A stretch of DNA of 64,000 nucleotides from the NCBI RefSeq assembly GCF_000826065.2, contig NZ_LN623539.1, positions 62,001 to 126,000 of the forward strand. The letters are read 5' to 3'. Below, in pieces: positions 44,112 through 51,863 of the stretch (within the stretch, counting starts at the first letter, position 1; each line of letters starts with the position of its first letter). Origin of the DNA: Tessaracoccus massiliensis. Its GTDB lineage: Bacteria; Actinomycetota; Actinomycetes; Propionibacteriales; Propionibacteriaceae. A model generated the notes under the pieces. The model worked only from the letters and a program-made list of their open reading frames with translations. It searched no databases and was not told the origin of the DNA. The translations under genes were made by a program, and so were the position numbers.

Positions 44112-44429
44112 ATGGGTAGACCACCCTCGATTCCGGCGGAGAAGAAGACCCGGATCGTGTTGAGCGTGCTGGCCGGCGAGATGTCCATCGCCGAAGCGGC
44201 ACGCAAGGAGAAAGTCAGTGAGCAGTCCATCGGACGGTGGAAGGCCGAGTTCCTGGAAGCTGGCAGGACCGCCCTGGTGGCCGGCAGGTCCGGACCATCC
44301 TCCCGAGAGGAACAGCTGGAGGCCGAGGTCGCCGAGCTGACCCAGGCCTTGGGCGAGGCACACCTGGAGGCCAGGGTGTGGAAGAAGTCCGCGGAGGGCC
44401 GGCTGGGCCCTTCGAGGACCTCGAGGTGA
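44112..44429 (+). CDS. Transposase helix-turn-helix protein (OrfA)
   Basis: A 105-aa protein with a helix-turn-helix (MSIAEAARKEKVSEQSIGRW) and a C-terminal coiled-coil segment (REEQLEAEVAELTQALGEA), the usual make-up of IS3-type OrfA proteins. GGAG is positioned before the ATG. Its stop overlaps a GTG start of orfB as GTGA, and the two frames also overlap in the -1 sense, so a frameshifted OrfAB fusion is possible. Confidence 0.85.
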   Translation: MGRPPSIPAEKKTRIVLSVLAGEMSIAEAARKEKVSEQSIGRWKAEFLEAGRTALVAGRSGPSSREEQLEAEVAELTQALGEAHLEARVWKKSAEGRLGPSRTSR

Positions 44430-45376
44430 TCCGCGTGGAAGCGGGCATGTCGACCGCGAGGTTCTGCCAGCTTTTCGACATGCCCGAGCGGGCCTGGCGC
44501 CGCTGGCAGGCCAAGGCCCGCACCGGGACGGCGGTGAAGGGACCGTGGCCGCAACCGGCACGGCAGGCCGCCAGGGACCTGGTGGTCAAGCACGCGCTGG
44601 CCCATCCGGCGTGGGGGCATCGGAAGATCTGGGCGATGGTCCGCCATGACGGGCATGTGGTTTCCGAGGCGACCGTGCTGCGAATCCTGCGCGACGAGGG
44701 GCTGATTCTGCCCGCGCAGTACCAACGGGAGCGACGGAAGCTGGCCGAGCGGCGCAAGGCCGCGTTCGCCACCGAGCCCTCAGGCCCGAACCAAGTCTGG
44801 CAGCTGGACTTCAGCGAGTTCGAGACCACCACCGGAGGGACCTGGCGGCTGGCCGGGTGCCGGGACTACTGGTCCAAGTACGAGCACCCCTTCCACGTTT
44901 CGCCCACCGGGAACCAGCACGATGCGATCGACGCGATCGAGTTGGCCCTGGCCGACTACGAGGCCATGTTCGGTCACCCGCTGGTCGAGGCCTGCCCGAT
45001 CGATCCCGAGACCGGTGAGCTGTTGCCCGTGGTGACCATCGTGACGGACAACGGCGGGCCGTTCCGGTCCTTCCGCTTCGAGTCCTTCATCGCCGCCCAC
45101 CCCGAGCTACACCACGTTCGCACCCGAGTGAAGACCCCGGGACAGAACGGGTCCCGTGAGCGCGGCTTCTGCACGCTGAAGTACGAACGGCTCTACCTGG
45201 ATGAGATCGACGACGCGCTCGTGCTCGCCGAGCGGGCCGAGGACTACAGGATCGAGTACAACGAGCTAAGGCCCCACGAGGCCATCTCATGGAACCGGCC
45301 CACGGAGGTGCACCTGGGCCTGGCCGACCCCACCACCCCGACATTCAAAACCAAGGAAATCCTGCCAACTACTTGA
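44426..45376 (+). CDS. Transposase with DDE integrase core (OrfB)
   Basis: A 316-aa protein: an N-terminal HTH_21-like region (HPAWGHRKIWAMVRHDGHVVSEATVLRIL) and an rve integrase core with the first Asp in WQLDFSEF, the second in IVTDNGGPF and the Glu in NGSRERGF. All three catalytic residues are present, so the element could be active. The GTG at 44426 is coupled to the orfA stop; ATG 44447 is an alternative. Confidence 0.85.
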   Translation: MIRVEAGMSTARFCQLFDMPERAWRRWQAKARTGTAVKGPWPQPARQAARDLVVKHALAHPAWGHRKIWAMVRHDGHVVSEATVLRILRDEGLILPAQYQRERRKLAERRKAAFATEPSGPNQVWQLDFSEFETTTGGTWRLAGCRDYWSKYEHPFHVSPTGNQHDAIDAIELALADYEAMFGHPLVEACPIDPETGELLPVVTIVTDNGGPFRSFRFESFIAAHPELHHVRTRVKTPGQNGSRERGFCTLKYERLYLDEIDDALVLAERAEDYRIEYNELRPHEAISWNRPTEVHLGLADPTTPTFKTKEILPTT

Positions 45377-45410
45377 CGCGGTACAAGAGAACCTCAGGCC
45401 GATTCACGGT

Positions 45411-45791
45411 TCACGTGGTGACTCGATGGTCCCACCAGAATCTGTCGCACGCCAACGACATCTCGAACCAGTCAGCCCAAATCTCAAAATCAAGCCTTCG
45501 GCGATCAGAGCCAACCAATCGAATGCCCATCAGCCCACTCATCCCGTCCGCTGCCGCAATCGCGGGGCCTGTTTGCTTTAGCCGGAGGTTGCTGATGCCG
45601 CCCCACTGGAGGCAGACGAGATCGGTCTCGGACAGAAGCTCAAGCGAGACCTTCTGATCGTCAATCACGACGCCTCGTAAACCGAAGTCAGCCTTAAGGT
45701 CTAGGATTCGGGACGGGGATATCTGAAGTTCGTGCTCATAGTCATCGGTTTTCCAGTGCAGCTCCCCATTTGCGCTCTGTTCAACAATCAC
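45411..45791 (-). CDS. Probable immunity protein for the Rhs toxin
   Basis: A 126-aa acidic, soluble protein of no family I recognise. It begins at a GTG preceded by AGGAAG (VIVEQSANGELHW...) and lies 65 bases after the stop of the toxin fragment on the same strand. Features include a Trp/Asp-rich end (FEIWADWFEMSLACDRFWWD). Position directly after a polymorphic toxin end is where immunity genes sit. A longer frame upstream (to 45902) would overlap the toxin end and has no ribosome-binding site. The role is inferred from position. Confidence 0.6.
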   Translation of the reverse strand: MIVEQSANGELHWKTDDYEHELQISPSRILDLKADFGLRGVVIDDQKVSLELLSETDLVCLQWGGISNLRLKQTGPAIAAADGMSGLMGIRLVGSDRRRLDFEIWADWFEMSLACDRFWWDHRVTT

Positions 45792-45856
45792 TCTTCTATC
45801 GCTTCCTGAGGTGCCAGCGCACCCGTGCCAGACCTGCCCAAGATGTGGAACGGTGC

Positions 45857-46132
45857 TCAGTCCTCGCTCCCATAAAGCGCTCCCCAGTCTTCGGATTGAC
45901 ACTTGCCATACTTATGCGTGTATTGATGCGGAGTTCTCACAGAGCCATGAGACCTGCCTGTCAGGTCGTAGTGGGTCTTGCCTCGTCGTGTGGTGACTGT
46001 AACTCTAGCGCGCCCATTTGTATTCAAGCGTTTCATGTTCTTGGCTACTTGCGCCTTGCGAGCGTAGTTCGCGTTCTTTGCGGCGTTGTACGTCTTCTTT
46101 CCGTACTGGTATGCCTTCTTCCCGTACTTGTA
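45857..46132 (-). pseudogene. Rhs toxin C-terminal domain, cut off from its core by an IS
   Basis: 91 codons remain, beginning YKYGKKAYQYGKKTYN, a lysine/tyrosine-rich pretoxin linker. They continue into a basic domain with RARVTVTTRRGKTHYDLTG and HGSVRTPHQYTHKY, and end GALYGSED. The HYDL...HG...TPH pattern resembles the polymorphic toxin type 24 group; this family call is tentative. It has no start codon. Joining it to the Rhs core fragment at 48865-49039 across the IS3-like element restores one frame (KVY followed by KYGKK). Confidence 0.75.
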
Positions 46133-46307
46133 GGGACTGCTGAAGGTTTGGTTGACCTCCGGGTTTATGCCGCCAGTGTAGCGGCTGGGTTCATGATGAG
46201 TTCGAACTCGATGGGGGTGAGTTTCCCGAGTCGGCGTTGACGGCGTTTCCGGTGGTACTTGCCCTCGATCTCACGACACGATGGCCAGGCGCAGTTCCTC
46301 TCGTGTG

Positions 46308-47745
46308 AGCTTGTCAAGTTGTCTGTGTAAGTGGTCGGTTTTAGATGGTTTGGGGGAATCGTTCGGGGTAGCGTAGGGCGAGTTCGTTGAGGGCTTTGGT
46401 CCAGCCTTGGACGGTGGCGCCTTCGACGAGTTTGGCCGGTGCGTTGCGGGGTTGGCCCTTGGGTCGGCCGGCTTCTTTCGCGCGTTCGCGGGCCCGTTTG
46501 TCTTCGATGTTGCGGATCGCGAGCCAGAGCAGTTTGACCACCGCGGCATCGTTGGGGAACTGGCCGCGGTTCTTGATGATCTTTCGCATCTGATAGTTCA
46601 ACGACTCGATCGAGTTGGTGGTGTAGATCACCTTGCGGGTCGCGGGCCCGAATTCGAGGAACGGGATGAACCGGTCCCAGGCATCTTCCCAAGTCTTGAC
46701 AGCCATGGGATATTTGCGGCCCAAGGTCGAGTCGGCAAACGCCGTCAGCGCCATCAGGGCGTCGTTGTCGTCGATGGCGGTGTAGATCGGTTTGAGCATC
46801 CCGGCCACGGCCTTGCGGTCCGAGTAGGACACGTAGCGCATCGAGGCGCGGATCAGGTGGACCACGCAGGTCTGCACCAGCGCGCCAGGCCAGGTCGCCT
46901 CGATCGCTTCAGGGAAGCCGGTGAGCCCGTCGCAACACACGATCAACACGTCCTGAACGCCGCGGTTAGCGAGCTGGGCACATACCGCTGCCCAAAACTT
47001 GGCGCCTTCGCTCGCTTGGACCCAGATCCCGAGCACGTGTTTGATGCCGTCGAGGTCGACCCCGACCGCGATGTGGGCATGCCGGTTGACGACCCGGTTC
47101 TGGTCACGGACCTTGACCACCAGTGCGTCGAGGTAGATCACCGGGTAGAACGCCTCCAAGGGCCGGTTCTGCCAGGCGGCGACCTCGTCGGCCACCGCTT
47201 CGGTTACATTCGAGATGGTCTCGTGTGACAAGTCGGTGCCCAACGTGGCGGCGAGGTGGTGTTGGATCTCGCGGATGGTCATCCCGCCGGCATACAAGCT
47301 GATGATCTGGTCCTCGAGCCCACCGAGGCGCCGTTGCCCGTTGGGCACCAGCCTGGACACGAACGTGGAGTTACGGTCCCGGGGCCGATCCAACTCGATG
47401 GGCCCGACTTCGGTGGCGACGGTCTTAGGTGTGGTGCCGTTACGCGAGTTGCCCGAACCCCTCCCGGCAGGGTCGTTCTTCTCGTAGCCCAGATGCGAGG
47501 TCAGCTCCGCGCTCATCCCGCGCTCCAACACGGACTTGATCAACTCGGGCAGGAACCCACCCTCCCCAGTCAACGAGATCCCCCGTTCGCTGGTCGAGGC
47601 CAACATCGCATCAAGCAGTTCGTCGTCGATCAACTCACGGCGCAACTGCCCGGCCTCGCTAACCGGCTTGTCGTTGTTCTTGGTCATAGTCATAGTCAAT
47701 CTCCTTCAGATCGGCTTGACCTCTTACACAGACCATTTGACACCC
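46308..47745 (-). mobile_element. IS256-like element nested in the IS3-type orfB
   Basis: The sequence CCTCTCGTGTG is repeated on both sides (46297-46307 and 47746-47756), the target duplication expected of an IS256-type insertion (8-9 bases plus chance identity). The ends read inward share TGTCAAnTnGTCTGTGTAAG. Excision of the element and one repeat restores the OrfB reading WGTREELRLAIV. One intact transposase gene lies inside. Confidence 0.9.
46341..47699 (-). CDS. IS256-family (Mutator-type) transposase
   Basis: A 452-aa complete transposase. Mutator-type features: MSAELTSHLGYEKND near the N-terminus, the DDE core with YLDALVVKVRD (first Asp), VLIVCCDGLTGFPEAI (second Asp) and the late NSIESLN (Glu), and VVHLIRASMRYVSY between. 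The first of three closely spaced ATGs follows GAAGGAG with good spacing. The gene has no disruption and may be functional. Confidence 0.93.
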   Translation of the reverse strand: MTMTMTKNNDKPVSEAGQLRRELIDDELLDAMLASTSERGISLTGEGGFLPELIKSVLERGMSAELTSHLGYEKNDPAGRGSGNSRNGTTPKTVATEVGPIELDRPRDRNSTFVSRLVPNGQRRLGGLEDQIISLYAGGMTIREIQHHLAATLGTDLSHETISNVTEAVADEVAAWQNRPLEAFYPVIYLDALVVKVRDQNRVVNRHAHIAVGVDLDGIKHVLGIWVQASEGAKFWAAVCAQLANRGVQDVLIVCCDGLTGFPEAIEATWPGALVQTCVVHLIRASMRYVSYSDRKAVAGMLKPIYTAIDDNDALMALTAFADSTLGRKYPMAVKTWEDAWDRFIPFLEFGPATRKVIYTTNSIESLNYQMRKIIKNRGQFPNDAAVVKLLWLAIRNIEDKRARERAKEAGRPKGQPRNAPAKLVEGATVQGWTKALNELALRYPERFPQTI

Positions 47746-48480
47746 CCTCTCGTGTGCCCCAGGATCGACGGTCGAGGACGTTCTTCTGCAGTAGCGCGAA
47801 GAACGACTCCATCGCGGCGTTATCGCCACATGCCCCGACCCTGCCCATCGAGCCATGTAGCCTGTGGCGCTTCAGCGCCTTGCGGAAGCGGCGCGACCGG
47901 AATTGGGACCCTCTATCGGAATGGACGATCACCCCAGCGGGCTGGCCTCGGTGGGCCACCGCCATCTCGAGCGCGTTGACGGCGATACGGGCCTTCATCC
48001 GTGAATCGATCGAGTAGCCCACGATCCGGTTGGAGAACACATCTTTGATCGCACACAGATACACCTTGCCCTCGCGGGTGCGGTGCTCGGTGATGTCGGT
48101 GAGCCACAACTGGTTGGGCCCCTCAGCGGTGAACTGACGCTGCACCAGGTCATCGTGGACCGGTGCGCCGGCCTTCTTGTAGCGGGATTTGCGCTTGACT
48201 ATGGCCGATTGGATCCCGGCGACCCGGCACAACCGCCACACTCTGCGCTCGGACAACTCGTAGCCCAACTCAGCGAGGTCGTCTGCCAGCACCCGGTAGC
48301 CGCCCTCCGGGTCGTCGTTGTGAAGCTGATGCAGCACCGAGATGAGCTCTTGCTCCTCGGCCTCACGGGCTGACACCGGTTGCTTGAGCCACTTGTAGTA
48401 GCCCTGTGTGGAGAATCCCAGTATCCGGCACGCGACCGCCACCGGCACCCTCACCCGGGCACCGACCGCGGCCATCTCCT

Positions 48481-48789
48481 TCACGAGCGGATAGATAATT
48501 TTGGGGGCGTGATGTGAGCCTGCGACAGATACGCCGCCGCGCGGCGCAGCACCTCGTTTTCCATCTCCAACTCCCGGATCCGACGCAGTGCCTGCGACAT
48601 GTCCTTGCGCTGCTCTGGATCGGTGGTCGGGGTCATCCCATGGGACTTGAACCTCGCGTCACGGAGCCACGCCTGCAGCGTGGTTTTCGCCACTCCGAGG
48701 TCCTTGACGACCTGCTTTTGCGGGATGCCTGAGGCGACCAACGCGACCGCGTCGCGCTTGAACTCGTCGGTGTAAGTGATCTTCGGCAT
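48481..48789 (-). CDS. IS3-type transposase OrfA
   Basis: A 102-aa helix-turn-helix protein (KITYTDEFKRDAVALVASGI...VAKTTLQAWL) with a leucine-zipper-like tail (RIRELEMENEVLRRAAAYL). ATG 48789 is preceded by AAAGG at nine bases; an ATG three codons earlier is too close to that site. It ends in overlap (GTGA) with the broken orfB. Confidence 0.85.
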   Translation of the reverse strand: MPKITYTDEFKRDAVALVASGIPQKQVVKDLGVAKTTLQAWLRDARFKSHGMTPTTDPEQRKDMSQALRRIRELEMENEVLRRAAAYLSQAHITPPKLSIRS

Positions 48790-48864
48790 GATTGCCATCC
48801 TTTCAGCACGACCCCCTCTCAGGAATCATGCGGTCTTGGAGTCAACCAAACCTTCGGCAGTCCC

Positions 48865-49039
48865 GTACACCTTAGGCGCCCACTTGACCGCGAGTACGAC
48901 GATCCTGACAGCTATCGCTACCCATTGTCCAGTTACGTCTTGTCCGTTGATGGGGTCGTTGGGGTAGGTGTAGGGGGTGTCGTTGCCTCCGTAGATGGGG
49001 TCGAGGCTGGTGAAGAGTCCTGTGGTGGGGTTGTAGAAG
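48865..49039 (-). pseudogene. Rhs/YD-repeat core fragment
   Basis: 58 codons with the hallmark end of the Rhs core: FYNPTTGLFTSLDPIYGGND, then YTYPNDPINGQDVTGQW (the DPxNxxDxxG cleavage region). A hydrophobic pretoxin segment (AIAVRIVVLAVKWAPKVY) follows. The fragment is bounded by the IS3-like element at 49040-50377 upstream and the interrupted IS3-like element downstream. The rest of the large Rhs gene is absent from this window. Confidence 0.85.
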
Positions 49040-49054
49040 TGAACCGCCCCGGGT

Positions 49055-50005
49055 TTAGTGGAGGGCGAGTTCTCCCGAGACCGGCTGGTCTTGGGGTTTG
49101 TTGAGCTGATCGTAGTACCCCTGTTCGTACTCGACAGGCGGTAGGTAGCCAATGGCTGAGTGGAGCCGGCCGGTGTTGTACCAGTCGACCCACATCAGCG
49201 TGGCCAGTTCGACCTCGTCGACGGTCTTGAACGGTCCGTCGAGCTTGATGCACTCGGTCTTGTAGAGCCCGATCACCGACTCGGCCATCGCATTGTCGTA
49301 GCTGTCTCCGACGCTGCCGATGGAGGCCAGCGCCCCGGCCTCGCAGAGGCGTTGGTGGTAGCGGATGGCTGTGTACTGACGCCCGGCATCGGAGTGATGA
49401 ATCAGCCCATCGACGTGGTGGCCGGCACGGCCGCGGACCCACAGCGCCATCTCCAAGGCGTCGAGCGGCAGTTCGGTCGGCATCCGGTGATGGGTGCGCC
49501 AGCCGACGATCCGACGGGAGAACACGTCGGTGACGAACGCGGTGAACACCATCCCCGACCACGTCGGCACATAGGTGAAATCGACGATCCACAACCGGTT
49601 CGGAGCCGCAGCGGTGAAGTTGCGTCCCACCAGGTCAGCCGGCCGCGAAGCGGTCTCATCTGGCTGGGTGGTGATGACCTTCTTCCGGCCTCTGACAACG
49701 CCTTGCATCCCGTGTTCGCGCATCAACCGGGCCACCGTGCAGCGCGCCACGTCGACGCCGTCGCGTTTGAGCAGGTGCCACATCTTGCGGTATCCGGCCA
49801 CGCCTCGGCCCTTCGCCCGATCCGCTTGCACCGCCTCGATGTGTTCCCACACCACCGCATCCGAAACAGTCCGCGCCGACGGCGTCCTGGCTCGGGCGGC
49901 GTAATAGGTTGACGGGGCGATCTTGCAACCGTGCTGGGTCAGCACGCGGCAGATCGGCTCGACCCCGAACCGAGCCCTGTGGTCGTCGATGAACTCGACT
50001 ACCAC
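49055..50005 (-). CDS. IS3-family transposase OrfB
   Basis: A 316-aa integrase-core protein. The DDE triad is visible as WIVDFTYV (first Asp), LIHHSDAGRQY (second Asp) and DNAMAESVIGLYKTE (Glu). The N-terminal part is HTH_21-like (GVAGYRKMWHLLKRDGVDVARCTVARLM). It overlaps orfA by 7 bases, with a GTG start or a -1 frameshift from orfA as alternatives. The protein appears complete. Confidence 0.88.
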   Translation of the reverse strand: MVVEFIDDHRARFGVEPICRVLTQHGCKIAPSTYYAARARTPSARTVSDAVVWEHIEAVQADRAKGRGVAGYRKMWHLLKRDGVDVARCTVARLMREHGMQGVVRGRKKVITTQPDETASRPADLVGRNFTAAAPNRLWIVDFTYVPTWSGMVFTAFVTDVFSRRIVGWRTHHRMPTELPLDALEMALWVRGRAGHHVDGLIHHSDAGRQYTAIRYHQRLCEAGALASIGSVGDSYDNAMAESVIGLYKTECIKLDGPFKTVDEVELATLMWVDWYNTGRLHSAIGYLPPVEYEQGYYDQLNKPQDQPVSGELALH

Positions 50006-50334
50006 GGCAGTCGCGGGTCGAGCTCCCGCGCGAAGAAACTCGACGCCGCCATCAGTATCTCGTTGGCGCGCTTGAACTCACGCACTTCCTGCTCAAGCTG
50101 CTTGATCCGGGCCGCGTCACTGGTGGTCGTCCCCGAGGCCTCGCCCGCGTCGATGCGGGCTTGCTTCGTCCACCCGCGCAGCGTGTCTGGATTGACCCCG
50201 ACACGCTGCCCGATCCTGATCACCACCTGGTTCATCGACAACGAAGGCTCCTCCTTCATCGCTTCGCGAACCAGACGGATCGAGCGGTCCCGCAACTCTG
50301 GCGGATACTTCCTCGGTGCTGGCATGGTCATCAT
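49999..50334 (-). CDS. IS3-family transposase OrfA
   Basis: A 111-aa helix-turn-helix protein (RKYPPELRDRSIRLVREAMKE...GVNPDTLRGWTKQARID) with a heptad-rich C-terminal helix (AARIKQLEQEVREFKRANEIL). GAAAGGATG precedes the start region, and either of two close ATGs may be used. Complete and coupled to orfB. Confidence 0.87.
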   Translation of the reverse strand: MMTMPAPRKYPPELRDRSIRLVREAMKEEPSLSMNQVVIRIGQRVGVNPDTLRGWTKQARIDAGEASGTTTSDAARIKQLEQEVREFKRANEILMAASSFFARELDPRLPW

Positions 50335-50377
50335 CCTTTCGTGGAATCACACCCTCCACCAGACCCGGGGCGGTTCA

Positions 50378-50560
50378 CACATACGACAACAACCGCCTCA
50401 TCCCAGGACGCTCCCGCGCACTCCGCGCCCCCGACGTCACATCAGAAAACACATCACGCCGCTCAACCCCCGCACCCACCAAAGCATCCACCTGGAGCTG
50501 CGGATCCTGACCCGCCGTCGACACCCGCTCCAGAGCCCCAGCCGGTCAAAACGACGGCGC
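50378..50560. other. Residual DNA between the IS and the Ltp protein gene
   Basis: No gene is evident. Reading outward from the IS end on the plus strand, the first codons give VHTYDNNRLIPG, reminiscent of a YD repeat, and then lose any resemblance. This may be a scrap of an Rhs gene in inverted orientation. Confidence 0.35.
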
Positions 50561-51472
50561 TCAGAGGCCCACTGCCCTGGCGCCGTATGCGGCCTGCTCT
50601 GCGGTGAAGCCCTCGTAGAGCAACTGATCGATGAGGCCATCACGGGAGAACGCCGTTACGTCTAGATAGGCCTGGGCCATGGCCGCGGCCTGCTTGTTCC
50701 AGTCGACTCCCAGCGAGTCCACCGCGTAGGTCGCGTCCGCCGTGGAGAACTTCTCGTACTCCAACTGCTCGATCAGGCCGATGCGCGAGAACGCCAGCAC
50801 GGAGAGGTAGTCCTTCGCCATCTGGATCGCCTGCTGCTGCGAGCGGGTCGAGGTCGCAGGCTTGGCCGGCGCCGGGGCGGACGGAGCAGGCTTCGGGGTG
50901 ACGCCGATGGGCTGCTTCGGGCCGTTGGCCGGCGGGGTCACACCCGTGACACCAGCCGGGATCGTCGTGACCGGGGCAACCGACGAGGTGGAGAAGCGCA
51001 CCATCGAGTTGAAGACCTCCTTGGTCTCCTGCTTCACCACGCCACCCACCTCGGAGGCCACCGTGGCCACGATGTAGTTACGGCACGCGCCACGACCGGT
51101 GGCGGCCGTGTCACACTCGGTGCGCCACTGGCGACCATCCGACGAAGTCCAGGAGCCGGTGCTACCCAGCGGGTTGCCCGCCCACGAATCGCGGGCCGAG
51201 GGCAGGTAGGACAGGTTGTTGAACGTCCAGGTGTTCTGCTTGTACCACTGGCCGCCCTCCGGGAACACCTTCGTCGCGAAGATGTCCGTGGTGCAGCGCA
51301 CCACCGTCGTCGAATAGTTCTTGCACGTCGTCTGCCAGTAGCGCCCGTTGATCAGATGCACCCCGGGCGTCGAGTACACATCCGTGGCCGCCTGCGCCGG
51401 CGTCGCCGCCACAAACCCCGTGGCCGCGATCACCGCGGCAGCCAGGCCGGCCAGAGCTTTACGAAACCTCAT
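50561..51472 (-). CDS. Secreted protein with two Ltp repeats
   Basis: A 303-aa exported protein with a Sec signal (RKALAGLAAAVIAATG, cleavage after TPAQA near residue 28). Residues about 30-150 form a Cys-containing domain (HLINGRYWQTTCKNY; SSDGRQWRTECDTAATG; ACRNYIVATV) also found at the C-terminus of the leucine-rich protein nearby. A Pro/Ala linker leads to two Ltp repeats (MAKDYLSVLAFSRIGLIEQL; MAQAYLDVTAFSRDGLIDQL). Ltp modules are known from phage superinfection-exclusion lipoproteins and host surface proteins. ATG 51472 has AAGGGAAG upstream. Function unknown. Confidence 0.8.
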   Translation of the reverse strand: MRFRKALAGLAAAVIAATGFVAATPAQAATDVYSTPGVHLINGRYWQTTCKNYSTTVVRCTTDIFATKVFPEGGQWYKQNTWTFNNLSYLPSARDSWAGNPLGSTGSWTSSDGRQWRTECDTAATGRGACRNYIVATVASEVGGVVKQETKEVFNSMVRFSTSSVAPVTTIPAGVTGVTPPANGPKQPIGVTPKPAPSAPAPAKPATSTRSQQQAIQMAKDYLSVLAFSRIGLIEQLEYEKFSTADATYAVDSLGVDWNKQAAAMAQAYLDVTAFSRDGLIDQLLYEGFTAEQAAYGARAVGL

Positions 51473-51609
51473 GTCACACTTCCCTTCCACGGTGGCGACA
51501 TGCCCCCGAGTCAGGATGATTATGACAGGTGCGCTTCCGCTACGGGCGAGCGGGGCTGGAAATCCCCGATCTGGCCTGGCGAGCCGGTGGCAATTGCCCA
51601 CCATGGATA

Positions 51610-51620
51610 TACACTGTGTA
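51610..51620. promoter_or_regulatory. Palindromic operator candidate before vapBC
   Basis: TACACTGTGTA is a perfect palindrome around a central base, 15 bases upstream of the vapB start and just before its AGGAGG. Antitoxins of the VapB type repress their own promoter by binding such repeats. Confidence 0.55.
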
Positions 51621-51635
51621 GATACAGGAGGCATC

Positions 51636-51863
51636 ATGCGTACCACCAGCGTCTTCAGATCCGGCAACAGTCAGGCGGTGAGAATTCCGGCCGACCTGGC
51701 ATTCCCCACCGGGCGGGTCACCATCGAAATCGACGGCGACGCGCTCATCCTGCGCCCCGCGCCCCAGTCGATGGCAGAGTTCGTCGCGGCCATCCCCGTC
51801 GTCCCCGATGCACCGTTCCACGAGGACGACTCCGAGTTTGACACGGACCCGGACGGGCTATGA
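51636..51863 (+). CDS. vapB: VapB-type antitoxin (AbrB/SpoVT DNA-binding)
   Basis: A 75-aa protein with an N-terminal swapped-hairpin DNA-binding domain (RTTSVFRSGNSQAVRIPADL) and an acidic C-terminal tail (FHEDDSEFDTDPDG) that should wrap the toxin. AGGAGG precedes ATG 51636. It overlaps vapC by ATGA, the standard arrangement for these pairs. Confidence 0.88.
   Translation: MRTTSVFRSGNSQAVRIPADLAFPTGRVTIEIDGDALILRPAPQSMAEFVAAIPVVPDAPFHEDDSEFDTDPDGL

Larger units (their letters stand above)
44055..45385 (+). mobile_element. Insertion sequence (IS3-like, two reading frames) with 25-base terminal repeats
   Basis: The ends match as imperfect inverted repeats: the left starts TGTCGCGCGTCAGACTTAGT and the right, read inward, TGTACCGCGTCAAGTAGTTG, both ending in GGCAGG. 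Total length is 1331 bases, with an HTH gene and a DDE integrase gene inside. No matching target duplication is visible (GGA against AGA), so one flank may have been rearranged. It lies between pepN and the Rhs immunity gene. Confidence 0.8.
46165..48484 (-). pseudogene. IS3-type transposase OrfB, split by the IS256-like element and frameshifted
   Basis: The 5' part (47746-48484) encodes HTH_21 and most of the integrase core (WLTDITEH with the first Asp, IVHSDRGSQF with the second, DNAAMESFF with the Glu) and stops at WGTRE. The 3' part (46165-46307) continues at TREELRLAIVS and then, after a one-base insertion that creates TGA, WIEGKYHRKRRQRRLGKLTP. The frame is broken twice, so the element cannot move by itself. 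GTGA couples it to orfA. Confidence 0.88.
46133..48864 (-). mobile_element. IS3-like element, interrupted by an IS256-like element
   Basis: The ends are long inverted repeats: GGGACTGCTGAAGGTTTGGT on the left and GGGACTGCCGAAGGTTTGGT read inward on the right. GTA is duplicated immediately outside (46130-46132 and 48865-48867), matching the 3-bp target duplications of IS3 elements. Removing the nested element leaves about 1.28 kb, a normal IS3 size, with orfA and a broken orfB. It was inserted in the Rhs gene between core and toxin. Confidence 0.88.
49040..50377 (-). mobile_element. IS3-family element with TGAACCGCCCCGGG ends
   Basis: Both ends read inward begin TGAACCGCCCCGGGT and continue similarly (TAGTGGAGGG against TGGTGGAGGG), giving a 1338-base element. 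orfA and orfB are intact. The 3-4 bases outside the two ends do not match, so this copy no longer sits in its original target; recombination with another copy or a deletion is likely. Confidence 0.88.

Noticed and set aside
46130-48867. Inverted 24-base similarity flanking the IS3-like element interpreted as duplicated Rhs sequence
   Set aside because: The similarity is better explained as the element's own terminal inverted repeats, since GTA duplications lie exactly outside and the Rhs frame rejoins when they are removed.
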